DNA of 64,000 bases from JBDUDK01 sp040002995 (GTDB taxonomy: Bacteria; Actinomycetota; Acidimicrobiia; Acidimicrobiales; Ilumatobacteraceae). Positions 1 through 9,133 of this stretch are shown one piece after another. The notes beneath the pieces are model-generated. The model did not search any database and was not told where the DNA came from. It worked only from the letters and a program-made list of their open reading frames with translations. Location: assembly GCA_040002995.1 (NCBI GenBank), contig JBDUDK010000064.1, forward strand, positions 1 to 64,000. Reading direction: 5' to 3'. Each line of letters starts with the position of its first letter. Position 1 is the stretch's first letter. The position numbers were made by a program, and so were the translations under genes.

Positions 1-98
1 ACGAGCGCACCCAACGCAAACGTGGCGGTGATGCGGGCCCGCAGACCCAGGCGCTGGGGTCGCAAGCGGGCCAAGCCGCGGAGGAAGGCACCAGGCAC
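1..98 (-). CDS. sensor histidine kinase, N-terminal fragment (runs off the window)
   Basis: A frame opens with GTG one base after the stop of the response regulator and stays open to the window edge (about 32 codons visible). The visible protein has a basic, Leu/Arg-rich start followed by LRARITATFALGAL, which is how the first membrane segment of HAMP-type sensor kinases usually begins. The position directly downstream of an OmpR-type regulator on the same strand supports the kinase call. No catalytic motif is visible, so the assignment rests on context. Confidence 0.55.
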   Translation of the reverse strand, partial: MPGAFLRGLARLRPQRLGLRARITATFALGAL

Positions 99-99
99 G

Positions 100-780
100 T
101 CAGCCCTGGAGGCGGTAACCGAGCCCCCGTACCGTCACGACATGACGCGGGTTAGCCGGGTCGACCTCGACCTTGGTGCGCAGCCGGCGCACATGCACAT
201 CGACGAGTCGTCCGTCACCGAAGTAGCCGTAGCCCCACACGCGGTCGAGCAGCATCTCGCGCGAGAAGACCCGACCGGGGTTCGAGCCGAGCTCGCACAG
301 CAGACGGAACTCGGTCTTGGTGAGATGGATCTCGCGAGTGGCGAGTGTGACCTTGCCCTCGTCGGGGATGATCTCGAGATCGCCGAAGACGAGCTTCGCG
401 TGGCCCGGCTGACCCGGGCGGGCGCGCCGCAAGAGCGCGCGAATTCGCGCCGACAGTTCCTTGGGTGCAAAGGGCTTGGTGAGGTAGTCATCGGCCCCTG
501 CTTCGAGACCGGCCACCACATCGTGGGTGTCGGCGCGTGCCGTCACCATCACGATCGGGACGTCGCTGGCCTTGCGCAGCGTGCGGCACAGCTCGAAGCC
601 GTCGATGCCAGGCAGCATGATGTCGATGAGGACGACGTCGGCGGGCAATCGCGTGAACGAGTCGATCGCGTCCTCGCCGCTGGCGGCCTCTTCTACCGAC
701 CACCCTTCGTCTTCAAGAGCCATCTTGACCGCCATGCGGATGCGTTCGTCGTCTTCGACGGCCAGGATGCGGGTTCCCAT
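100..780 (-). CDS. OmpR/PhoB-family response regulator
   Basis: A 226-residue two-component response regulator. The receiver domain (about 1-118) has the acidic pocket E9-D10-D11, phosphoacceptor D53 in VLIDIMLPG, switch T80 and K102 in the LTKPF loop. A winged-helix DNA-binding domain follows (about 130-226) and ends with RGLGYR, typical of PhoB/OmpR trans_reg_C domains. The frame is open for 29 further codons upstream, but the ATG at 780 starts exactly where receiver domains begin (MGTRILAVEDD). The kinase partner begins one base after its stop. The signal sensed cannot be told from this sequence. Confidence 0.93.
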   Translation of the reverse strand: MGTRILAVEDDERIRMAVKMALEDEGWSVEEAASGEDAIDSFTRLPADVVLIDIMLPGIDGFELCRTLRKASDVPIVMVTARADTHDVVAGLEAGADDYLTKPFAPKELSARIRALLRRARPGQPGHAKLVFGDLEIIPDEGKVTLATREIHLTKTEFRLLCELGSNPGRVFSREMLLDRVWGYGYFGDGRLVDVHVRRLRTKVEVDPANPRHVVTVRGLGYRLQG

Positions 781-846
781 TACCACCCATGTTGCCCCAT
801 CGCGTGGGTGCGCGGCGCGCACGGAGCCGCGTATCGTCGGTTCGAC

Positions 847-1623
847 ATGACTTCGGCCGCCGCGCACTGGCGTAACTCGCTCGAGGAGTGGGCGATTCCC
901 GAGGCCATCCTGGAGGCGACGCCCGAATCACCGTGGGGGTTCCCGGAGGGTCACCACGCAGCACCGGAGACGCCGGCGGACAGCCCTTCACGACGTTTCG
1001 CGTTGGCCGCTCTCCCTCCGAACGGGACGGTGCTCGACGTCGGGTGCGGTGGGGGAGCGGCCTCGCTCGCGCTCGTACCGCACGTCGGCTCGATCATCGG
1101 TGTTGACGAGAGAGCGGGTGCACTGGCCGAACTCGGCGCCGCGTGCGCCGAGCGGGGCGTGGCGTGCACCGAGGTGATCGGGTCGTGGCCGAAAGTCGCC
1201 GGTAGCGTCGCAGCAGCCGACGTGGTGGTCTGTCATCACGTGGCCTACAACGTCGCCGACCTGGCCGGATTCGTCCAGGCGCTTACCGCCCACGCTCGGC
1301 GGCGCGTCGTGCTCGAGTTCGGCGCGACCCATCCCCTCACCCCCCTCGCCCCGCTCTGGCGCCACTTCTGGAACCTCGAGCGCCCGAGTGGACCGTCGGC
1401 CGCGGACGCCCTCGCGGTCGTCCACGAGCTCGGTATCGGGCCGGAAGTGGCGATCCACGATCGGCCACGAACGGGTTGGGCGACGCCGGCGCAAGAGGTG
1501 GCGTTCGTACGTAAGCGCCTGTGCCTACCGTCGTCGCGCGATGCGGAGGTGGCCGAGCAGCTCGAGAAGTGTTCGGTTCCTTGCAACGAGGCGTGGACCC
1601 TCGCGTGGCCGGGTCAGGCCTGA
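847..1623 (+). CDS. class I SAM-dependent methyltransferase
   Basis: A 258-residue protein with the SAM-binding motif I TVLDVGCGGGAASLAL (about 61-76), followed by an acidic residue at the end of beta 2 (GVDER) and a post-motif segment VVVCHHVAYN, all in the class I Rossmann methyltransferase pattern. The frame continues upstream for 275 codons, but that part is antisense to the response regulator. The ATG at 847 gives a normal methyltransferase N-terminus and lies 66 bp from the divergent regulator start. The substrate is unknown. Its last 10 bases overlap the end of the convergent phosphatase gene. Confidence 0.85.
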   Translation: MTSAAAHWRNSLEEWAIPEAILEATPESPWGFPEGHHAAPETPADSPSRRFALAALPPNGTVLDVGCGGGAASLALVPHVGSIIGVDERAGALAELGAACAERGVACTEVIGSWPKVAGSVAAADVVVCHHVAYNVADLAGFVQALTAHARRRVVLEFGATHPLTPLAPLWRHFWNLERPSGPSAADALAVVHELGIGPEVAIHDRPRTGWATPAQEVAFVRKRLCLPSSRDAEVAEQLEKCSVPCNEAWTLAWPGQA

Positions 1624-2399
1624 TCGGCGCCGGCCGTCACGAGAAGATCTCGGAGTTCGTCAAACACACCGGGCGCGGCAACCACGGTGAGTCCGCTCGG
1701 TCGGTCCTCGATGCGCGCGCCAGCCTCGGTGGCCACGAGCAGGCCCGCCGCCTTGTCCCACGGCGCCAGCCCGCGCTCGTAGAAGCCGTCAAGGCGGCCG
1801 CTCGCCACTAGGCAGAGGTCGACGGCCGCGGCGCCCAATCGGCGGATGTCTCGAATCAACGGCAACACGTGAACGAGCACGGTTGCTTGCTGGCGCCTGC
1901 GATCGGAGTCGTAGCTGAAGCCGGTGCCGATGAGCGCGGTACCGAGCTGTTCCGCGTGCGAGCAGGTGATCTCCGCGCCGTTGCGGAAAGCGCCCCGGCC
2001 CCGCACGGCGGTGTAGGTGTCGCCGCGCATCGGGTCGGCGACAACGGCCACCAATGTCTGTTCACCGGAGCGGGCGGCGATCGAAATGCCGAAGCCGGGG
2101 AGCGAGTAGACGTAGTTCGTCGTCCCGTCGATCGGATCGACGAACCACGCCACGCCCGAGGACCCGTCGCTGTGGGTACCTTCCTCTCCGACAATCGCAT
2201 CGGCGGGCCGCGCGGCGCGGATGCCGGCCACGATCACGCTCTCCGCGGCTCGATCCATTTCGGTAACCATGTCGGTGACACTCGACTTCGTCGTCACCGA
2301 CGACCTCGCGCGGGTCAACCCGTCGAGGACGAGCGCCGCCGCTTGGGACGCAAGGCGCTCGGCCAGGCTGAGCAGTTCGAGAGGGTTCGGGTCGACCAC
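1614..2399 (-). CDS. inositol monophosphatase family protein
   Basis: A 261-residue Mg2+-dependent phosphatase of the IMPase/HisN/SuhB/FBPase fold. It carries all three metal-site motifs: GEE (71-73), DPIDGTTNY (88-96) and WDKAAG (214-219, with the third metal Asp at 215). The length is normal for the family. The family covers inositol phosphate, histidinol phosphate and 3'-phosphoadenosine phosphate substrates, and sequence alone does not separate them. It is divergent from the threonine aldolase gene, with 38 bp between the starts. Confidence 0.9.
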   Translation of the reverse strand: MVDPNPLELLSLAERLASQAAALVLDGLTRARSSVTTKSSVTDMVTEMDRAAESVIVAGIRAARPADAIVGEEGTHSDGSSGVAWFVDPIDGTTNYVYSLPGFGISIAARSGEQTLVAVVADPMRGDTYTAVRGRGAFRNGAEITCSHAEQLGTALIGTGFSYDSDRRRQQATVLVHVLPLIRDIRRLGAAAVDLCLVASGRLDGFYERGLAPWDKAAGLLVATEAGARIEDRPSGLTVVAAPGVFDELRDLLVTAGADQA

Positions 2400-2437
2400 A
2401 GCCGAACGGTACGCGCCCCTACTAGCGTCAGGCGGGC

Positions 2438-3448
2438 ATGAGCGACTGGGTCGATCTCCGTTCCGACACCGTGAGCCGCCCGACCGCCGCGATGCGCCGG
2501 GCGATGGCGGCGGCAGAAGTGGGTGACGACGGGATGCGAGAAGACCCCACCGTCAACGAACTCGAGGCGGTCTTCGCGCGTCGGCTCGGCAAGGAGGCGG
2601 CGCTGTTCGTTCCGTCGGGCACGATGGCGAACCAGATCGCGCTGCGCCTACTCGGCGTGCCCGGAACGTCTGTGGTGGTGGGCCGGCGTCAACACGTCGT
2701 CACCTACGAGAACGGCGGCGCGGCGACGAATTCGTCGGTGCAGCTCCATCTGGTCGACGACACCGAGGGCACGGTCAGGCCCGACGATGTTCGCTGGGCG
2801 ATCGAGGCCGCCGAGAACCACTGGTTGAGCGTCAGCGCGGTATTCGTGGAGAACACACACATGCCGACGTGTGGCGCGCCCATGAGCTTGACCGTGTTGG
2901 ACGAGCTCGAGGCGTGTGGTCTCCCTCTGCACATGGACGGTGCGCGCCTCTTCAACGCCGAGGTCGCCACCGGGATCGACGCGGCGACGTTCGCGGCGCG
3001 GGCGGCCACGGTGATGTGCTGCCTTTCGAAGGGTCTTGCGGCCCCGGTTGGTTCACTGCTCGCGGGCTCCCGCGAGCTCATGGAGCGCGCAAGAGGGGAG
3101 CGCAAGCGTCTCGGCGGAGGTATGCGTCAGGCGGGCATCCTCGCCGCCGCGGGGCTCGTCGCGCTGTCGCAGCAGATCGAGCGCCTCGCCGACGATCACC
3201 GGCGGGCCCGAGTCCTTGCCGACGCGGCGGCCGAGCGCTGGCCGGCAGGTGGTCTCGATCCCGCGAAGGTCACGACCAACATCGTGGCGTTCGAACATCC
3301 GCACCCGATGAAACTCATCGCGCATCTCGAGAGCGAAGGCATCCGCGCCGGAACTCTGGCGCCGGGAGTCATGCGTTTCGCCACCCATCTCGACGTCGAC
3401 GATGCCGGAATCGAGCGCGCCGTGCGCGCGATCGCATCGGCGCCCTGA
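2438..3448 (+). CDS. ltaE: low-specificity L-threonine aldolase
   Basis: A 336-residue PLP enzyme of the beta-eliminating lyase/threonine aldolase family (fold type I), expected to cleave L-threonine or allo-threonine to glycine and acetaldehyde. The N-terminus MSDWVDLRSDTVSRPT is the family signature. PSGTMANQ (59-66) matches the phosphate-binding turn, ENTHMPTCG (139-147) the substrate loop, D167 in HMDGAR the PLP-nitrogen aspartate, and K198 in CLSKGL the Schiff-base lysine. All key residues are present. Stereospecificity is not predictable. Confidence 0.9.
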   Translation: MSDWVDLRSDTVSRPTAAMRRAMAAAEVGDDGMREDPTVNELEAVFARRLGKEAALFVPSGTMANQIALRLLGVPGTSVVVGRRQHVVTYENGGAATNSSVQLHLVDDTEGTVRPDDVRWAIEAAENHWLSVSAVFVENTHMPTCGAPMSLTVLDELEACGLPLHMDGARLFNAEVATGIDAATFAARAATVMCCLSKGLAAPVGSLLAGSRELMERARGERKRLGGGMRQAGILAAAGLVALSQQIERLADDHRRARVLADAAAERWPAGGLDPAKVTTNIVAFEHPHPMKLIAHLESEGIRAGTLAPGVMRFATHLDVDDAGIERAVRAIASAP

Positions 3449-3453
3449 GGTCG

Positions 3454-3744
3454 TCAGTCGCCGGCGGACTCTCGAATATGGCGCCACTCGCCCATCGCGC
3501 GTAACACCAACACGGCCACGACCGACATCCCGATCGCGGCGAGGATGGCGCCCACCAGCGCCCCCAACGCCGTAGCGATGTCGTGGCCAGGGCCGACTTC
3601 GAGGCGCATGAAGCCAAAACCGATCAATCCGCCGCACGCGCCGCCGATGAGAATCGCAATGAAGGCGAGCAGACGGGCCCCGGGAGAAGGCAGCGCCGAC
3701 AGCGGTCGCGCGCTTTCGCCAGACATTTCGGCCATCGACGGCAT
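3454..3744 (-). CDS. small two-helix membrane protein of unknown function
   Basis: A 96-residue protein with two predicted membrane helices (about 24-47 and 58-82) separated by a short polar loop (LEVGPGHD). No family is recognised. Three in-frame ATGs lie close together (3744, 3735, 3726); the first is given, but the third is equally plausible and would leave more room for the divergent glycosyltransferase promoter, since the first lies only 16 bp from that gene's start. It converges on the threonine aldolase with a 5-bp gap. Confidence 0.6.
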   Translation of the reverse strand: MPSMAEMSGESARPLSALPSPGARLLAFIAILIGGACGGLIGFGFMRLEVGPGHDIATALGALVGAILAAIGMSVVAVLVLRAMGEWRHIRESAGD

Positions 3745-3760
3745 CGTAGAGTCCGAGCTC

Positions 3761-4483
3761 GTGCGACCTCTGGTCGTCTTGCCGACCTACGACGAGGCCG
3801 CGAACATCTCCGAGGTGCTCAGGCGCATCCGCACCGCGGTGCCCGATGCCCACATCCTCGTCGTCGACGACAACAGCCCCGACGGCACCGCCGATCTCGC
3901 GGAGCGCGACGCGGTGGGCTTGGGTCAGATCAGTGTGCTGCGGCGGCCGCGCAAGAGCGGACTCGGCTCGGCCTACCGGTCGGGTTTCGCCCAGGGGATG
4001 GCCGAGGGATTCGACGTGCTCATCGAGATGGACGCCGACCTCTCTCACGATCCCGCCGCACTGCCCTCGCTTCTCGCCGCCGTTCAACACGGCGCCGATC
4101 TCGCCATCGGGTCGCGCTACGTGCCCGGCGGCACCATCCCCAACTGGAGTTGGCGCCGCAAATTCCTGTCGCGGTGGGGCAACCGGTACGCCGCGGGCAT
4201 GTTGGGTCTCGCCGTCAACGACGCCACATCGGGCTTTCGGGCGTACCGCGCCTCGGTGCTCGACGCGATCGACCTCAAGCGGGTCCGGGCCGATGGCTAC
4301 GGCTTCCAGATCGAGATGGCCTATGCGGTCGTACAGCGCGGGGGCCGGGTCGTCGAGGTACCGATTTCGTTCACCGACCGCGTACGCGGGGCCTCGAAGA
4401 TGAACTCCCACATCATCGTGGAAGCCCTCGGCCTGGTCACGTTCTGGGCCTTCCGCGATCGGTTGCTGCGCCGCCGCGGCTGA
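3761..4483 (+). CDS. polyprenol-phosphate mannosyltransferase-like GT2 glycosyltransferase
   Basis: A 240-residue GT2 enzyme of the dolichol/polyprenol phosphate mannose synthase type. The protein starts RPLVVLPTYDEAANI and shows the nucleotide-sugar motif DDNSPDGT (36-43), metal-binding DAD (91-93), SGFRAYR and the family signature GASKMNSHIIVEAL near the C-terminus. It would transfer mannose (or glucose) from a nucleotide sugar to polyprenol phosphate at the inner membrane face. There is no C-terminal membrane domain and no fused acyltransferase. The GTG at 3761 was chosen because upstream codons show no family similarity and are antisense to the small membrane protein. Confidence 0.88.
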   Translation: MRPLVVLPTYDEAANISEVLRRIRTAVPDAHILVVDDNSPDGTADLAERDAVGLGQISVLRRPRKSGLGSAYRSGFAQGMAEGFDVLIEMDADLSHDPAALPSLLAAVQHGADLAIGSRYVPGGTIPNWSWRRKFLSRWGNRYAAGMLGLAVNDATSGFRAYRASVLDAIDLKRVRADGYGFQIEMAYAVVQRGGRVVEVPISFTDRVRGASKMNSHIIVEALGLVTFWAFRDRLLRRRG

Positions 4484-4520
4484 GAAGCCTTATCGCCTCG
4501 TCGAGCGCGAGACTGAAGGG

Positions 4521-5006
4521 GTGCGGGACTGGCTCGTGGGTGGGGCGCTGATTGAGGCCGACGACGGCGTGTTGTTGGTATGTAATCGCCGCCGCGACGC
4601 CAGCCACGACTGGAGTCCGCCGGGCGGCGTGATCGACGAAGGTGAGAGCGTCTTGGACGGCCTCACCCGCGAGGTCGCGGAAGAGACGGGCCTCGTCGTG
4701 CATGAGTGGGTCGGTCCGCTGTACGAGGTCGAGATACTCGCGCCCGACATGGGTTGGCGCTTACGGGTGGAGGTTTTCCGCGCGGTTGAGTTCAGCGGCG
4801 CGCTCGAGCTCGCCGACCCCGATGGCATCGTGGTCGATGCCCGGTTCGTTCCCGCACTCGAATGCTCCGTACATCTCGTGGGCAGCGCGCGCTGGGTCCA
4901 CGAGCCCGTAGGGGAGTGGCTCAGCGAGCGCTGGGAGGGGATCCGCACGTTCCGCTATGAGGTTCAGGGAGCGGATCGGGCGACGATGGTGGTTGAGCGA
5001 CGATGA
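4521..5006 (+). CDS. NUDIX hydrolase
   Basis: A 161-residue protein with a complete Nudix box (G-x5-E-x7-REUxEExGU, residues 36-58: GGVIDEGES through REVAEETGLV). It would hydrolyse a nucleoside diphosphate linked to another moiety. The substrate is not predictable; the N-terminal arrangement is MutT-like. GTG start. The gene ends inside the first codon of dinB (ATGA overlap), so the two are probably co-translated. Coupling to a lesion-bypass polymerase makes nucleotide-pool sanitation attractive, but this is inference. Confidence 0.88.
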   Translation: MRDWLVGGALIEADDGVLLVCNRRRDASHDWSPPGGVIDEGESVLDGLTREVAEETGLVVHEWVGPLYEVEILAPDMGWRLRVEVFRAVEFSGALELADPDGIVVDARFVPALECSVHLVGSARWVHEPVGEWLSERWEGIRTFRYEVQGADRATMVVERR

Positions 5007-6277
5007 ATGCGCCACTGTCCGACGTGCGCACGATCCTTCACGTCGACATGGATGCGTTCTTCGTCGCGTGCGAGGTTCGTCGCCATCCCGAGCTCGCGGG
5101 CAAGGCAGTTATCGTCGGCGGTACCGGCAACCGCGGTGTGGTCGCCGCGGCGTCCTACGAAGCGCGTCGATTCGGCGTCCACTCCGCGATGCCATCAACG
5201 CGTGCGCGACGCCTCTGCCCCCACGCGATCGTCCTGCCCGGCGACCATGAGTTGTATGGCGAGGTGAGCCGCGAGGTGCACGAGGTCTTTCACTCGGTGA
5301 CACCGATCGTGGAGCCCATCTCACTCGATGAGGCCTTCCTCGACGTGGGCGGAGCGAGACGGTTACTGGGCGGGGGGCGCGCGATTGCCGAACTGATCCG
5401 GCGGCGCATCGACGAACGGCTCGGGTTGGCGTGCTCGGTCGGTGTCGCCCCGAACAAGTTCCTCGCCAAGCTGGCGTCCGAGGCCGCGAAGCCCACTGCT
5501 ACGCCTCACCGGATCCTTGCCGGTCACGGCGTCGTCGTCGTGCGGCCGGGTGAGGAACTCGCCTTTCTCCATCCACTGCCCGTGCAGGCGATGTGGGGCG
5601 TCGGGCCGGCCACGCTCGAACGCCTACGCCGTCTCGGTGTCACCACGGTTGGCGACCTCGCCGCGCTACCGATTGACGCGCTCGTCGCGTCGGTTGGTCG
5701 GGCCGCCGGTACCCACCTCGCCGCGCTCTCTCGCGGTGTCGACGATCGCCCGGTCGTGGCCGACCGGGACACGAAGTCAATCGGTCACGAGGAGACGTTC
5801 GCGCACGACATGCACGAGCGGACCGAGGTGGATCGTGAGGTCGTCCGGCTCGCCGACGCTGTCGCCTCGCGGCTGCGCGCCCACGGCCTCGCCGGTCGCA
5901 CGGTGACGATGAAGGTGCGCTTCGGCGACTTCCACACAATTACGCGCTCGGTGACTCTGGCCGACCACGCCGACACTGGCCCCGTGCTCATCGCCGCGGC
6001 ACGCGGGGTGCTCGAAACCGTCGATCCCGCACCAGGGATCCGGCTCTTGGGTTTGAGCGTCAGCGCGCTATCCGCACACTCCGCCCGGCAGCTGAGCCTC
6101 GAAGGGGTCGCGGTCGAGCCGGGTGGCACGGAGTGGGATGACGCGAGCCGCACCGTCGACGAGATCCGCCGGCGTTTCGGCGATCGTTCGATTGGGCCGG
6201 CGGCGCTCGTCCACGACGCGACATTGCGTACGTTGCGGCGGGGCGCGCAGCAGTGGGGGCCGAACGAACAGCCGTGA
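5003..6277 (+). CDS. dinB: DNA polymerase IV (Y-family)
   Basis: A 424-residue translesion DNA polymerase. Catalytic carboxylates are present in HVDMDAFF (D15) and SLDEAFLD (D109, E110). The helix-hairpin-helix WGVGPATLERLRRLGVTTVGDL and a little-finger domain follow. Near residue 370 ARQLSLEG resembles a QLSLF-type sliding-clamp binding peptide, with Glu replacing the usual Phe, so clamp binding may be weak. The start overlaps the NUDIX stop (ATGA). dinB and DUF3040 upstream of mraZ is an arrangement known from other actinobacteria. Confidence 0.95.
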   Translation: MNAPLSDVRTILHVDMDAFFVACEVRRHPELAGKAVIVGGTGNRGVVAAASYEARRFGVHSAMPSTRARRLCPHAIVLPGDHELYGEVSREVHEVFHSVTPIVEPISLDEAFLDVGGARRLLGGGRAIAELIRRRIDERLGLACSVGVAPNKFLAKLASEAAKPTATPHRILAGHGVVVVRPGEELAFLHPLPVQAMWGVGPATLERLRRLGVTTVGDLAALPIDALVASVGRAAGTHLAALSRGVDDRPVVADRDTKSIGHEETFAHDMHERTEVDREVVRLADAVASRLRAHGLAGRTVTMKVRFGDFHTITRSVTLADHADTGPVLIAAARGVLETVDPAPGIRLLGLSVSALSAHSARQLSLEGVAVEPGGTEWDDASRTVDEIRRRFGDRSIGPAALVHDATLRTLRRGAQQWGPNEQP

Positions 6278-6317
6278 CGGGGGTGGGCCCCCCAATCGCC
6301 CTCTGTATCCTCAACAG

Positions 6318-6342
6318 GGGCGCCCGCGCGTTGTCGGCGCCC
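6318..6342. other. 7-bp GC inverted repeat between dinB and the DUF3040 gene
   Basis: GGGCGCC at 6318-6324 is mirrored by GGCGCCC at 6336-6342, with an 11-nt loop. It lies 40 bp after the dinB stop, so it may help end that transcript, but no T-run follows. A weak promoter-like pair (TTGTCG 6331-6336, AAGATT 6355-6360, 18-bp spacing) overlaps its right arm and could serve the next gene. Confidence 0.3.
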
Positions 6343-6407
6343 ATGGGCTGTGCGAAGATTAAGGCCGGTGCTGCCCCGGTGTCGGGGAAGAGGGCAAGGA
6401 GTTGGGC

Positions 6408-6788
6408 ATGCCGCTCAGTGAGGACGAACAGCGCATCCTCCATCAGATCGAGCAGCAGTTCTACGAGAGTGACCCCGACTTTGCCTACAACGTCAGCCAA
6501 ACCTCGCTCTACCGTCACGCCTTCCGCAACATCAAATGGGCTGCCCTCGGGCTGGTAGCGGGTTTGGTCTTTCTGCTCCTGACCCTCTCTGTCCACGTCT
6601 TGCTCGCGTTCACCGGCTTTCTCGTGATGCTGGGCTGCGCATTCGTGATCGAGCGCAACGCCAGGGCGATGGGCCGGGCCGGCCTGGCGCATGTCACGAG
6701 TTCCATGCGGGCCGCGAAACTCGGCGAGCGCCTCGGCGGCGCGGGCGAGCGCATGCGGCACCGTTTCCGCCGCGGCGAGCGCGAGTAA
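6408..6788 (+). CDS. DUF3040 family actinobacterial membrane protein
   Basis: A 126-residue protein starting MPLSEDEQRILHQIEQQF, the hallmark of DUF3040, followed by two membrane helices (about 43-61 and 64-81) and a basic C-terminal tail. The ATG at 6408 is chosen because AAGGAG (6396-6401) sits 6 nt upstream; the in-frame TTG at 6402 directly abuts that site and cannot use it. The function is unknown. The family is largely confined to Actinobacteria and often lies just upstream of mraZ. Here a 9-gene interval separates it from mraZ. Confidence 0.85.
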   Translation: MPLSEDEQRILHQIEQQFYESDPDFAYNVSQTSLYRHAFRNIKWAALGLVAGLVFLLLTLSVHVLLAFTGFLVMLGCAFVIERNARAMGRAGLAHVTSSMRAAKLGERLGGAGERMRHRFRRGERE

Positions 6789-6799
6789 CCGAACCTTTC

Positions 6800-9133
6800 C
6801 TAGCGGGCGAAACGTAGACCGCCGCGTCGAACGCGGTCCGGTGTGCGGTCGATTGTTCTCGGGTCGAGAAGCCAGCGCACTCGATCCCACCACGCCACCT
6901 TGGCTTTGACCGCGCCGCGTACCTGCTCTACCACGGCACGCGCTGCGCTGACCGCGCTGCCGTCGACGGGCTCACCGGCGAAGCCCGCGAGGTCGGCCGC
7001 GTCGGCGAGCGTCCCTAGCGGCGCCGCCGCGATCCCGAGCCGGCCTTGGACCCGTCGGGAGAACTCACGGCGGGTTTCGCCAAGCCCCGGCCGCACGCCA
7101 GCTACCCCGACCCGCTCGACCGCGTCGTCCCACGCGGCCAGCACCCGATCGCGGTCGGTGCCCGCCGCCATCCAACGTTTGCGCCGCCGCTGCCGGCGCA
7201 CCGCGCCGAGCGCGATGGGCCACAACACGGCCGCCGCCAGCACCCATAGGGCGCCGTAGAGAATCCGCCCCGGCCAGGGTGAGGGGGCCCCCTTGCCCGC
7301 GCCGCCGCTGTTCGAGCCCGAGTTCGGGAGGCTGGGGAAGTTCGCTGGATCCCTCGGGCCGGCGCCGTTGGTGTTCGGCGCGGTGGTTCCCGTGTTTGCA
7401 GTGGTCGACGACGTGGCCGACGGGTCGTTCCCGAAGTCGCCGGCCTGCGCGGCGGGCACTCCCGTGTACGACTCGCTGCCCGCGTCGCCGCGTCCGGGCG
7501 TGGGCTCGAACGGGACCCAGCCGACGCCGGTGAAGTACACCTCGGGCCACGCATGAGCGTGCTTACCGAGCACGTGGCGCTGGCCATCGGAGCCGAGCGT
7601 GCCCGGCGTGAACCCGACGGCGACGCGCGCCGGCAAACCGAGCGCGCGGGCGAGGGCGGCGTAGCTCCCCGCGAACTGCTCGCAGTAACCGGCCTTTTGC
7701 GCAAGGAAGGCCTCGATCGCGGCGTCGCTGTGGCCGAGGCGCACGGTGGGGTCGTAGACGAAGTTCGTGCGGAAGTAGTTCTGCAGCGTGAGTGCCTTTT
7801 CGAACGGCGTCGCGGCGGTCCCTACAATTGCGGCCGCCTGCCGCCGGAGCGAATCAGGAAAGTCGTCGGGGAGTTGCAGGTAGCGCTTGGCGATCGACGA
7901 CGATGGCGGGTCGCTCGCTTTCTGAAGCACGGCGGCGCTGATTTCGGGAAGGCTCGAAGCGACGATGTAGCGCATCCCGTTCGGAGTGGCGTCGCCCGTG
8001 ATAAGTGTCGACGACCCGGGATCGAACGACACCTTGTCGCCCCCGCTCTCGAAGGCCGGTGTCAACGCGGCCGGTAACCAGATGCCGCCCAGTGCCTCGA
8101 TCGTGAACTGCTGGTTGAGTTGCCGCAACACGACGTTCTGCGCCGGCTTGCTTGGGAGGTTGCCCTTGGCCTTGCGGTAGTTGATCTCCGACCGCCAGAT
8201 CTTGCCGTCGAAGATGTCGAGCGAAGTTAGGCGCCAGTAACTCGCCCGGTCGGCGCGTACCGCGAAGACTTCGACCTCGCTTCGGTCGGACAGGCGGCCG
8301 CGGATGTCGACGAGCGGGGACAGCGTGACGCGCGCCGGGTTGCCACCGGTGCCCTGAAGATCGATCAGGGCCGCGTCGTGTGCGCCCGGTATGGCGGGTC
8401 CGAACGCGAGGCCGGCGACCACCGCGCCGAGCACGAGCATCGAGCCTCCGGCGAGTAATGCGCTCGTGGCGCTGCGTTCGTCGGTGGCGAGCCACGAACC
8501 CGATGCGCTGCGCCGGTCGGCCGAGAAGACGAGCGCGAAGACGAGTCCGGCGGCGAGGGCGAGCGCGGCCGAGGTCAACCGGTTCCGGTCGGCGGCCAGC
8601 GCGGCGCTGAAGATGAAAAGAAGACCGCCGGGCACCAGTGCTTCAACGAGCGCGCCACCTCGGAAGGCGAACGCGTCGGCGAGGTGGCTCGCCACCCACA
8701 CCGCGATGAACGCGGCGACCAACTCGCCACCGTCGGAAGACACGGGGGCGACGACATTGTCGAAGCGGTGCCACGCCTGCGCGAGCTGAGCGGTGAAGGC
8801 GTCCCATGTCGTGGCCGTGGGGATTCCGTGGTTCGTCGTCGACGCGTAGAACAACACCGCGCCGAGAACGACGAGACCAAAAAGCGACAGCAGCGAGCTG
8901 GCGGCGAGCCCCAGGCGCAGGCGACGGGCGGCGATGGCGAGGAGGTGCGCGGCCACGGCCGCGAGCGCGAGGGGGCCGAAGAACGCCCACTTGTCGAATA
9001 TTCGGGCGAAGCCGACGACGACCGCGAGCGTGAATCCCGTGAGCGCGAGTTCGCTGGCGACGAGCAGCGGCGCACCCGGCTTGCTTTCGGCGCGCGTGGG
9101 TTGGGCGCGGGCCGCGACGGTGGTGGCGGTCAT
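6800..9133 (-). CDS. TgpA-like membrane transglutaminase-domain protein (DUF3488)
   Basis: A 777-residue protein. The N-terminal part (to about 260) holds several membrane helices. A periplasmic/extracellular region follows with the transglutaminase core: Cys484 in GYCEQFAGSYAALARALG, then H525/H527 in KHAHAWPEVYF. A Ser/Thr/Gly/Asn-rich linker and one more membrane helix (about 631-650) lead to a cytoplasmic DUF4129-like C-terminal tail. The third catalytic position reads FEPTPG, so Glu is found where many relatives have Asp. The start overlaps the DUF58 stop. The MoxR-DUF58-TgpA trio is a common operon with an envelope-associated but poorly defined role. Confidence 0.9.
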   Translation of the reverse strand: MTATTVAARAQPTRAESKPGAPLLVASELALTGFTLAVVVGFARIFDKWAFFGPLALAAVAAHLLAIAARRLRLGLAASSLLSLFGLVVLGAVLFYASTTNHGIPTATTWDAFTAQLAQAWHRFDNVVAPVSSDGGELVAAFIAVWVASHLADAFAFRGGALVEALVPGGLLFIFSAALAADRNRLTSAALALAAGLVFALVFSADRRSASGSWLATDERSATSALLAGGSMLVLGAVVAGLAFGPAIPGAHDAALIDLQGTGGNPARVTLSPLVDIRGRLSDRSEVEVFAVRADRASYWRLTSLDIFDGKIWRSEINYRKAKGNLPSKPAQNVVLRQLNQQFTIEALGGIWLPAALTPAFESGGDKVSFDPGSSTLITGDATPNGMRYIVASSLPEISAAVLQKASDPPSSSIAKRYLQLPDDFPDSLRRQAAAIVGTAATPFEKALTLQNYFRTNFVYDPTVRLGHSDAAIEAFLAQKAGYCEQFAGSYAALARALGLPARVAVGFTPGTLGSDGQRHVLGKHAHAWPEVYFTGVGWVPFEPTPGRGDAGSESYTGVPAAQAGDFGNDPSATSSTTANTGTTAPNTNGAGPRDPANFPSLPNSGSNSGGAGKGAPSPWPGRILYGALWVLAAAVLWPIALGAVRRQRRRKRWMAAGTDRDRVLAAWDDAVERVGVAGVRPGLGETRREFSRRVQGRLGIAAAPLGTLADAADLAGFAGEPVDGSAVSAARAVVEQVRGAVKAKVAWWDRVRWLLDPRTIDRTPDRVRRGGLRFAR

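Noticed and set aside
22..846. A long plus-strand frame that runs into the methyltransferase gene
   Set aside because: It is antisense to the response regulator, whose receiver and winged-helix motifs are complete; the methyltransferase signature begins only after the ATG at 847.
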